Shown here: in pieces, positions 7,233-11,629 of the stretch
Layout: each line of letters opens with the position of its first letter
Position numbering within the stretch: position 1 is the stretch's first letter
DNA from: an uncultured Clostridium sp.
Lineage (GTDB): Bacteria > Bacillota > Clostridia > TANB77 > CAG-508
NCBI GenBank assembly: GCA_900552655.1
Contig: USAE01000046.1
Span: 1-11,629 of the forward strand
Reading direction: 5' to 3'
Length of the DNA: 11,629 nucleotides
Notes under the pieces: model-generated
The model's database searches: none
Seen by the model: only the letters and a program-made list of their open reading frames with translations
What the model was told of the DNA's origin: nothing
Made by a program: the position numbers and the translations under genes

Positions 7233-8063
7233 TTATAATCTCCCTTCAAAAACTGTAACAGCTGGGCCTGTCATATATACATGCTTATTATATTTATCCC
7301 ATTCTATTTCCAATTTTCCTCCTAATAATTCTACTGTCACTTTTTCATCAAGTAGATTATTTACAATTCCTGCTACTACACTAGCACATGCTCCCGTTCC
7401 ACATGCTAAAGTTTCACCTGCACCTCTTTCCCATACTCTCATCTTTATATACCTTTTGTTTACAATTTCTATAAACTCTACATTCGTTTTATTAGGAAAT
7501 TTTTCATTTATTTCCATCTGACTTCCATATTTTTCTACTTCAATATCTTCTATATTTTTTATAAAAGTTATAGCATGTGGATTACCCATAGATAAACATG
7601 TAAATTTAAATTTTTTGTCATAAATTTCTATTTCTAAGTTTTTTACTATTTCTTTATTCGAAATCACTGGGATTTTTTTCGCTTCAAATATTGGTAGCCC
7701 CATATCTACTCTAACTGTATCTACTTTTCCTTTTGTTATGTTTAATTGAAGTTTTTTCACTCCTGCTAAAGTTTCAATTTTTAATATTGTTTTGTCTGTA
7801 AGTTTTTTATCATAAACAAATTTTCCTACACAACGTATTCCATTTCCACACATTTCAGCTTCGCTTCCATCTGAATTAAACATTTGCATCTTAAAATCTG
7901 CACGTTCACTTTTGCAAATTAGAATTAATCCATCTGAACCTACACCAAAATGCCTATCACTAATAATTTTAGATAGTAATGATGCGTTTTCTATCTTTTG
8001 ATTTACCGCATCAATATAAACATAATCATTCCCTAATCCTTGCATCTTTGTAAATTCTATCAT
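7233..8063 (-). CDS. dapF: Diaminopimelate epimerase (canonical copy)
   Basis: A cofactor-independent epimerase that turns LL- into meso-diaminopimelate for lysine and peptidoglycan synthesis. The 276 residues contain both halves of the two-domain fold. The catalytic pair is present: Cys72 in MCGNGIRC and Cys221 in GAGETLACGTGAC. Substrate-pocket motifs are intact too: GLGNDY (9-14), MFNSDG (61-66), SMGNPH (158-163), TNVEF and WERGAGET (211-218). First gene of the dapF-dapL-lepB operon, with a good promoter at 8127-8155 and a 5' leader of roughly 57 bases, too short for a lysine riboswitch. The ribosome site is weak (AAGAAGTG about ten bases before the ATG), yet the N-terminus MIEFTKMQGLGNDY fits the family exactly. 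This is the copy expected to do the essential reaction. Confidence 0.96.
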   Translation of the reverse strand: MIEFTKMQGLGNDYVYIDAVNQKIENASLLSKIISDRHFGVGSDGLILICKSERADFKMQMFNSDGSEAEMCGNGIRCVGKFVYDKKLTDKTILKIETLAGVKKLQLNITKGKVDTVRVDMGLPIFEAKKIPVISNKEIVKNLEIEIYDKKFKFTCLSMGNPHAITFIKNIEDIEVEKYGSQMEINEKFPNKTNVEFIEIVNKRYIKMRVWERGAGETLACGTGACASVVAGIVNNLLDEKVTVELLGGKLEIEWDKYNKHVYMTGPAVTVFEGRL

Positions 8064-8092
8064 AGCTATTCACTTCTTTAATATATCAAATT

Positions 8093-8121
8093 CTAGAAAA
8101 TTATAATTATATTTTTTCTAG
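8093..8121 (-). promoter_or_regulatory. Inverted repeat at the predicted dapF transcription start
   Basis: CTAGAAAA, a 13-base AT loop, TTTTCTAG. It begins at about the predicted first transcribed base, so it may form a hairpin at the 5' end of the dapF mRNA or serve as an operator. No known regulator site is recognised. Confidence 0.4.
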
Positions 8122-8126
8122 TTAAC

Positions 8127-8155
8127 ATTCTATCATATTAGATTTTTTTTGTAAA
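8127..8155 (-). promoter_or_regulatory. Sigma-A promoter of the dapF-dapL-lepB operon
   Basis: On the minus strand TTTACA (8155-8150), a 17-base spacer and TAGAAT (8132-8127), preceded by TG one base away (extended -10). Both boxes are near consensus with ideal spacing. The best promoter in the window. Confidence 0.7.
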
Positions 8156-8229
8156 TTATTTATTTTCTTTATTTTAAGCTATATTATTTTGTTTTTTAAT
8201 TATTTTTGCTTTTACAATTTATAACTATA

Positions 8230-9495
8230 TTATTTTGCATCATCTTGTATGTAATTAATTACATCTCCATAAATATAAAAACTGCCTACAACAAAAATTA
8301 TATAATTTTTATATTCTTTAAAAGACTTATTTATTGCTCCTTCTAAATTTATAGCAATTACATTCTTTGCACCCAGCTTTATAGCTTCTTCTTTTAGTAT
8401 CTCTTTATCCCAATATCTTTCTTCACTATTGCCAGAAGTAAAAATATAAGTTCCATTCTTTTCTTGTACTAATAGTTTTAAAATTGTTTTATAATCTTTT
8501 GATTTTAATAAAGATATAATATATACTTTTTTATTGTCCTTATAATACATATTAACAGAATTTATAAAGTTTTTTATTGCAAGTTCATTATGTCCTCCAT
8601 CATATATAATTGTTGGCTCATTCCACAATGTTTCGAATCGCCCTCTATGTATTACACTTTCTATTCCTTCTCTTACTTTTTCTTCTGGTAACTTATAATT
8701 ATTTTTTAAAATATTTACTGCTTCTAAGCAAATACTTGCATTATATATTTGTGACTTTCCTTTAAGCTTTACTTTAATATTTTTGTAATTTTCATAATCA
8801 AACTCTTGAAACTCATTATTATATGAATAATTCTTTACATCTTCTCTTTTTATTAAATATAGTTTATTATTTTCTTCTTTACATTTATTAATAATTACAT
8901 TATCTGCTTCATTTTCTTGGCAAATATATACGGTTTTCGAATTTTCCTTTATTATTCCTGCTTTTTGGTAAGCAATTTCTTCTATAGTATCTCCTAAAAA
9001 TTGCATATGATCATATCCTATAGAATTTATTACAGATATTTCCGGATATATAATATTGGTGCAATCATACATTCCACCTAATCCTACTTCCATAACTACT
9101 ATGTCACATTTTTTTCTATAAAAATATATTATTGCCATTATTGTTTCTAGTTCAAAAAGTGTAACATTTTCTTTACCATATTCCATAATTAAAGGATCTA
9201 TTTCTTCTATAATTTTTTCCATTTCTTCATTAGATATATTTATATTATTAACACTAATTCTTTCATTATATTTTATTAAGTGTGGTGATATAAATTTGCC
9301 AACTTTATATCCAGATTTTAATAAAATATTTGTCATCATCTCTGTGCAACTACCTTTTCCATTAGTACCAGCTATATGTATAAATTTTTGTTTTTCTTGT
9401 GGATTATTTAATTTTTTCATAAAATATTCCATTGTTTCTAATGATTGTTTTTTCTTTCCATGTGAAAAACTTTGTAAATATTCTTCTAAATTCAT
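8230..9495 (-). CDS. folC: Folylpolyglutamate synthase / dihydrofolate synthase
   Basis: An ATP-dependent Mur-ligase-fold enzyme that adds glutamate to dihydropteroate and/or to folates. With the ATG at 9495 the protein is 421 residues, normal for FolC. Motifs: HIAGTNGKGS (40-49, P-loop), SPHLIKYNERI (70-80), VGLGGMYDCTN (137-147), IGYDHMQFLGDTIEEIAYQKAGIIK (159-183, with the lysine expected to be carbamylated at 178), and RGRFE and DGGHN in the second half. An in-frame GTG 13 codons upstream exists, but the ATG at 9495 has AGGAG eight bases before it and matches the family N-terminus MNLEEYLQSF. Whether it is bifunctional cannot be decided here, as no folP is in the window. It lies 101 bases downstream of the second dapF-like gene, either in its transcript or from a promoter in the gap. 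Confidence 0.93.
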   Translation of the reverse strand: MNLEEYLQSFSHGKKKQSLETMEYFMKKLNNPQEKQKFIHIAGTNGKGSCTEMMTNILLKSGYKVGKFISPHLIKYNERISVNNINISNEEMEKIIEEIDPLIMEYGKENVTLFELETIMAIIYFYRKKCDIVVMEVGLGGMYDCTNIIYPEISVINSIGYDHMQFLGDTIEEIAYQKAGIIKENSKTVYICQENEADNVIINKCKEENNKLYLIKREDVKNYSYNNEFQEFDYENYKNIKVKLKGKSQIYNASICLEAVNILKNNYKLPEEKVREGIESVIHRGRFETLWNEPTIIYDGGHNELAIKNFINSVNMYYKDNKKVYIISLLKSKDYKTILKLLVQEKNGTYIFTSGNSEERYWDKEILKEEAIKLGAKNVIAINLEGAINKSFKEYKNYIIFVVGSFYIYGDVINYIQDDAK

Positions 9496-9503
9496 CCTAC
9501 TTG

Positions 9504-9508
9504 CTCCT
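9504..9508 (-). promoter_or_regulatory. Ribosome binding site that sets the folC start
   Basis: AGGAG on the minus strand, eight bases before the ATG at 9495. The longer in-frame GTG start at 9534 has no comparable site, so the ATG is preferred. Confidence 0.75.
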
Positions 9509-9552
9509 ATTTTAGTATATACTAGTTTTATCACATTTTTTCTGTATTGTAT

Positions 9553-9582
9553 AGTATACTTAGAATGATATTATAAAAACAA
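9553..9582 (-). promoter_or_regulatory. Possible promoter for folC
   Basis: On the minus strand TTGTTT, 18 bases and TATACT, about 58 bases before the folC ATG. It is only moderately good in DNA this AT-rich; folC may equally be read from the dapF-like gene upstream. Confidence 0.3.
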
Positions 9583-9596
9583 ATTTTATATTTTAA

Positions 9597-10427
9597 TTAT
9601 ATACATATATTACCATCATATACTTTTTTAGCAATTCCATTCATTATTATATGTCCATTTGGTTTGTTATATAAAATTTTTAATTCTCCTCCTCTTAATA
9701 TTACTTTTACATAATTTGAACATATTCCTTTATAATATCCTATACAAAATGCAGAACACGCACCTGTTGCACATGCATATGTTTCTCCTACTTCTCTTTT
9801 CCAGGTTCTAATTTTTAATGTATTTCTTCCTAAATTTTCTACAAAATTTACATTTATCTTATTTGGAAAACATCCCATATTTTCTATTGCTCTCCCATAT
9901 TTTTCTATATCTATTTTATCCACATTATTTACAAAAATAACAATATGTGGATTTCCCATAGATATATAATTTCCTATAAACTTATTATCATTTAATTTAA
10001 TATTTATTACTATCGGAATTCTATATGTATTTTTTATATTTATATTTTTCATATCGTCAAATATTGGTTTTCCCATATCTACTTCTATTTCTTCATTCAT
10101 CTTAATTTTTACATTTTTTATTCCAGCTTTTGTTTCTACTTTCATATTAGTTTTATTAACAATCTTATTATCAAAAACATATCTTGCAAAACATCTTATT
10201 CCATTTCCCGATATTTCTTCTTCTGTTCCATTTTTATTAAATATTCTCATTTTTATATCTGCAATATCACTTTCTTCAGCTAAAATAAGTCCATCTGCTC
10301 CAATCCCGAAATTTCTATCACACATATATTTTGCTATTTGTGATAAACCTCTTTCTTTTAATATATTTTTATTATTTATGCATATATAATCATTACCTAA
10401 TCCATGCAATTTAGAAAAAGTAACCAT
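9597..10427 (-). CDS. DapF-like epimerase paralogue with Ser in place of the first catalytic Cys
   Basis: A full-length member of the diaminopimelate epimerase family, 276 residues when started at the ATG at 10427 (GGAGG seven bases upstream; an ATG six codons earlier has no better site). Around 40 % of positions match the canonical DapF in this window by eye. Retained: GLGNDY (9-14), GIGADGLI (41-48), IFNKNG (62-67), SMGNPH, INVNF and the second catalytic cysteine, Cys219 in ETYACATGAC. Changed: the motif MCGNGIRC reads ISGNGIRC, so the first catalytic cysteine is Ser73; WERGAGET reads WKREVGET, so the Glu that pairs with the substrate-binding Arg is Lys. The frame is open and well conserved, so it does not look like a decaying copy. 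It could be a racemase or epimerase for another amino acid, a dehydratase-like enzyme, or a catalytically dead regulator. It lies upstream of folC. Confidence 0.85.
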   Translation of the reverse strand: MVTFSKLHGLGNDYICINNKNILKERGLSQIAKYMCDRNFGIGADGLILAEESDIADIKMRIFNKNGTEEEISGNGIRCFARYVFDNKIVNKTNMKVETKAGIKNVKIKMNEEIEVDMGKPIFDDMKNINIKNTYRIPIVINIKLNDNKFIGNYISMGNPHIVIFVNNVDKIDIEKYGRAIENMGCFPNKINVNFVENLGRNTLKIRTWKREVGETYACATGACSAFCIGYYKGICSNYVKVILRGGELKILYNKPNGHIIMNGIAKKVYDGNICI

Positions 10428-10434
10428 ATGTAAA

Positions 10435-10439
10435 CCTCC
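10435..10439 (-). promoter_or_regulatory. Ribosome binding site that sets the start of the dapF-like gene
   Basis: GGAGG on the minus strand, seven bases before the ATG at 10427. It makes the protein begin MVTFSKLHGLGNDY, matching the DapF N-terminus, rather than at the ATG 18 bases upstream. Confidence 0.75.
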
Positions 10440-10463
10440 ATACATTATAAATATGTGATAAAA

Positions 10464-10469
10464 ATTATA
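10464..10469 (-). promoter_or_regulatory. Possible -10 box of the dapF-like gene
   Basis: A consensus TATAAT on the minus strand about 37 bases before the start codon. The expected -35 (GAAAAT at 17 bases) is poor, and a second TATAAT lies at 10444-10449. Confidence 0.35.
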
Positions 10470-10514
10470 CTGTTACAAATTTTATAATTTTCTATGGATA
10501 TTAATTCTATATGC

Positions 10515-10550
10515 AAAAGAGTCTTTACTAAAAATAGTAAAGACTCTTTT
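10515..10550. terminator. Perfect 16-bp terminator hairpin
   Basis: AAAAGAGTCTTTACTA, loop AAAA, then the exact complement TAGTAAAGACTCTTTT. It probably ends the minus-strand transcript of the DIP1984-family gene, leaving a long 3' leader of about 240 bases, and insulates the dapF-like gene 88 bases further on. The T-run is partly within the stem; it could work in either direction. Confidence 0.8.
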
Positions 10551-10788
10551 TCTATTCCCACATATACCTATAATAAAATAAATCTATTTGCCTCTTTTAA
10601 TTTACCAACTTTATTTTTTATAATTTGTAATAATATTATAATTTATAAATTGTAATATGTGTTATTAATTTTTAAAATTCCAATTTTTTATCATCTTTTT
10701 AAATGCATTACTAGTATATATGGGATAGAGTTTGGCTGTAAGATTCTTCTTCATTTAACCTACTAGATAACTTTGTAAGCACCATTTT

Positions 10789-11295
10789 TTATAATTCTGT
10801 TTCAAACTCTATAGAATTTAGCTTAGATATTTGGAAATCTGTATTATTTATTTCCTTTTCCAACTCTATAAACCTCTTTTCTAGTAATTCTAAATCATAA
10901 TTAACAGTTTCACATTCAAAATATGAATTATTTACTTCTGTTATTCTTTTCTTAGAATTTCTTAGTGTTAATAAAAATTCTATTGTAGATTTCATTTTTC
11001 TTAAATTTGTATTATCTATAATTGCTTCTTGAATATTTCTTCCATCTTCTAATTTTAATTCTGCATTTTTCTTATGAATAATTTTTTTGATTTTAGAAAT
11101 TCTTATTTGTGTTCTTTCATATTCCTCATATGTTTTTTTAAAATCTTCTTTATAATCTTCTATTGTATTTATAGTTCCATCTAATTCTTGTGTAGTAATG
11201 CTCTTAGCAAATTTTTTTAATTGATATGCTAAATTCGCAAACTTTCCTTCCTCTATTGTAGCAATTGACATTAAAGTAGATAAATTAGTTTTCAT
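10789..11295 (-). CDS. DIP1984-family (septicolysin-like) coiled-coil protein
   Basis: A 168-residue, mostly helical, charged protein with heptad-like stretches at about 40-80 and 130-165. The segment NAELKLEDGRNIQEAIIDN (78-96) followed by a Leu-rich helix matches the conserved core of the DIP1984 family (also labelled septicolysin), and the end ISKLNSIEFETEL resembles that family's typical ending ELNW-TEL. The name septicolysin comes from an old annotation; no cytolytic role can be inferred here, and there is no signal peptide. The start is set by AAGGAGG seven bases upstream. A REP-like hairpin sits immediately upstream of the ribosome site. It is a single-gene unit between the tRNA terminator and the 10515-10550 hairpin. 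The family assignment is from remembered motifs and is moderately sure. Confidence 0.65.
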   Translation of the reverse strand: MKTNLSTLMSIATIEEGKFANLAYQLKKFAKSITTQELDGTINTIEDYKEDFKKTYEEYERTQIRISKIKKIIHKKNAELKLEDGRNIQEAIIDNTNLRKMKSTIEFLLTLRNSKKRITEVNNSYFECETVNYDLELLEKRFIELEKEINNTDFQISKLNSIEFETEL

Positions 11296-11315
11296 TTTTA
11301 TTCCTCCTTTTTTAT

Positions 11316-11359
11316 ATAAAATCGGGATTTGGGGACGTTCCTTAAAATCCCGATTTTAT
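11316..11359. repeat. REP-like hairpin with GGGGACGTTCC loop
   Basis: A perfect 15-bp inverted repeat ATAAAATCGGGATTT / AAATCCCGATTTTAT around the 14-base loop GGGGACGTTCCTTA. The GC-rich core stands out in this AT-rich DNA. GGGGACGTTC-type loops are a feature of small palindromic repeats linked to REP-type Y1 transposases in Firmicutes (from memory). No transposase is in the window. It lies six bases before the ribosome site of the DIP1984-family gene, so it would be in that gene's leader if transcription starts upstream. A T-rich run follows on the plus strand, so it might also stop plus-strand transcription. Confidence 0.6.
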
Positions 11360-11371
11360 TTTTTACAATAA

Positions 11372-11427
11372 TAAAAAAATAGAGCTTCCAAAAAGCATAC
11401 TTATAGTGTACTTTTTAAAAACTCTAT
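11372..11427 (-). terminator. Terminator of the tRNA-Asp/tRNA-Phe transcript
   Basis: On the minus strand ATAGAGTTTTTAAAAAG pairs over 17 positions (with three G-T pairs) with CTTTTTGGAAGCTCTAT, followed by seven T. It starts 19 bases after the CCA end of tRNA-Phe. Confidence 0.8.
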
Positions 11428-11445
11428 CCCCATATTAAATTTTAA

Positions 11446-11521
11446 TGGTGCCTCGAACGGGAATCGAACCAGTGACACAGGGATTTTCAGTCCCTTGCTC
11501 TACCAACTGAGCTATCGAGGC
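11446..11521 (-). tRNA. tRNA-Phe (anticodon GAA)
   Basis: A 76-base tRNA with encoded CCA. The acceptor stem GCCTCGA/TCGAGGC pairs fully; the D arm is GCTC AGTTGGTA GAGC; the anticodon stem AGGGA/TCCCT closes the loop CTGAAAA with anticodon GAA; the T loop is TTCGATT. The T stem ACTGG/CCCGT has one T-C mismatch (positions 51-63 in standard numbering). It lies 35 bases downstream of tRNA-Asp in one transcript. Confidence 0.95.
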
Positions 11522-11556
11522 TTATTTTATATTTTGCCATTTTTAGATAAAAAAAA

Positions 11557-11629
11557 TGGCGACCCGGAACGGGCTCGAACCGTCGACCTCTAGCGTGACA
11601 GGCTAGCGTTCTAACCAACTGAACTACCG
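11557..11629 (-). tRNA. tRNA-Asp (anticodon GTC), 5' end cut by window edge
   Basis: Seventy-three bases are visible, with encoded CCA at 11559-11557. The anticodon arm CTAGC CTGTCAC GCTAG gives anticodon GTC; the T arm is CGGG-type with loop TTCGAGC. The 3' acceptor strand CCGGGTC implies GACC as the four missing 5' bases. Confidence 0.93.

Larger units (their letters stand above)
10428..10788. other. 361-bp AT-rich intergenic region
   Basis: Between the dapF-like gene and the DIP1984-family gene. From left to right it holds the leader and possible promoter of the dapF-like gene (10430-10490), a perfect terminator hairpin (10515-10550), an almost pure A/T tract with near-repeats of AATTTGTAATA (10600-10680), and about 120 bases next to the coiled-coil gene with two short minus-strand ORFs of 24 and 29 residues lacking good ribosome sites. 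No RNA gene or riboswitch is recognised. Confidence 0.6.

Noticed and set aside
8064..8120. Lysine riboswitch in front of dapF
   Set aside because: The predicted leader is only about 57 bases and shows none of the multi-helix structure, far shorter than that riboswitch class.
9496..9534. Thirteen-codon N-terminal extension of folC from a GTG
   Set aside because: A good AGGAG lies directly before the internal ATG at 9495, and the family N-terminus starts there.
9296..9568. Plus-strand ORF of 90 codons with hydrophobic stretches over the start of folC
   Set aside because: Antisense to the FolC P-loop region; the apparent hydrophobicity comes from the complement of Lys/Glu-rich codons.
10600..10680. 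A/T tract with near-repeats of AATTTGTAATA as a possible CRISPR array or replication origin
   Set aside because: The copies are few, unequal and unevenly spaced, with no DnaA boxes or spacers; low-complexity AT-rich DNA explains it.
10665..10785. Two overlapping short minus-strand ORFs (24 and 29 residues) after the DIP1984-family gene, the first in frame two codons past its stop
   Set aside because: The larger protein already ends with the family-typical TEL, so the stop looks natural; the ORFs have no convincing ribosome sites and no recognised similarity.

Overview
The window is AT-rich (most genes look like 25-30 % GC) and uses AGA for nearly all arginines, with AGGAGG-type ribosome binding sites and intrinsic terminators ending in T-runs. 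It also carries a DapL-type lysine/diaminopimelate pathway and a FolC, LepB and PyrH of Gram-positive type. Together these point to a low-GC Firmicute, most likely of the class Clostridia, that makes meso-diaminopimelate peptidoglycan. A narrower placement cannot be supported from the sequence alone.

Left end (1-1331, minus strand): pyrH (UMP kinase) overlaps frr (ribosome recycling factor) by one base. The usual upstream partners rpsB and tsf are absent. Instead a divergent gene for a long-chain acyl-CoA synthetase (1566-3302, plus) shares a 234-bp promoter region with pyrH. The frr gene is odd in two ways: its arginine codons are CGT-type, unlike all its neighbours, and its reading frame runs past the normal end of the protein to the window edge without a stop.

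Middle (3385-8155): a terminator separates the acyl-CoA synthetase from a convergent 575-residue protein with a DUF4259-like start, built of two copies of the same module. Upstream of it, and ended by its own terminator, is a minus-strand operon dapF-dapL-lepB, possibly with a 27-codon ORF as its last gene. It has a good promoter just before dapF. DapL makes LL-diaminopimelate and DapF epimerises it to the meso form used in the cell wall. LepB, the signal peptidase, is co-transcribed.

Right part (8230-10427): folC (folate polyglutamylation) lies downstream of a second full-length dapF-like gene. This paralogue has lost the first catalytic cysteine (now serine) and the glutamate before the conserved arginine (now lysine), but keeps the second cysteine and the fold motifs. 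It is the best candidate here for an enzyme with new chemistry, or for a pseudo-enzyme.

Right end (10428-11629): an AT-rich stretch with a perfect 16-bp terminator hairpin, a coiled-coil protein of the DIP1984 (septicolysin-like) family, a REP-like hairpin with a GGGGACGTTCC loop, a tRNA terminator, tRNA-Phe(GAA), and a tRNA-Asp(GTC) cut by the window edge.
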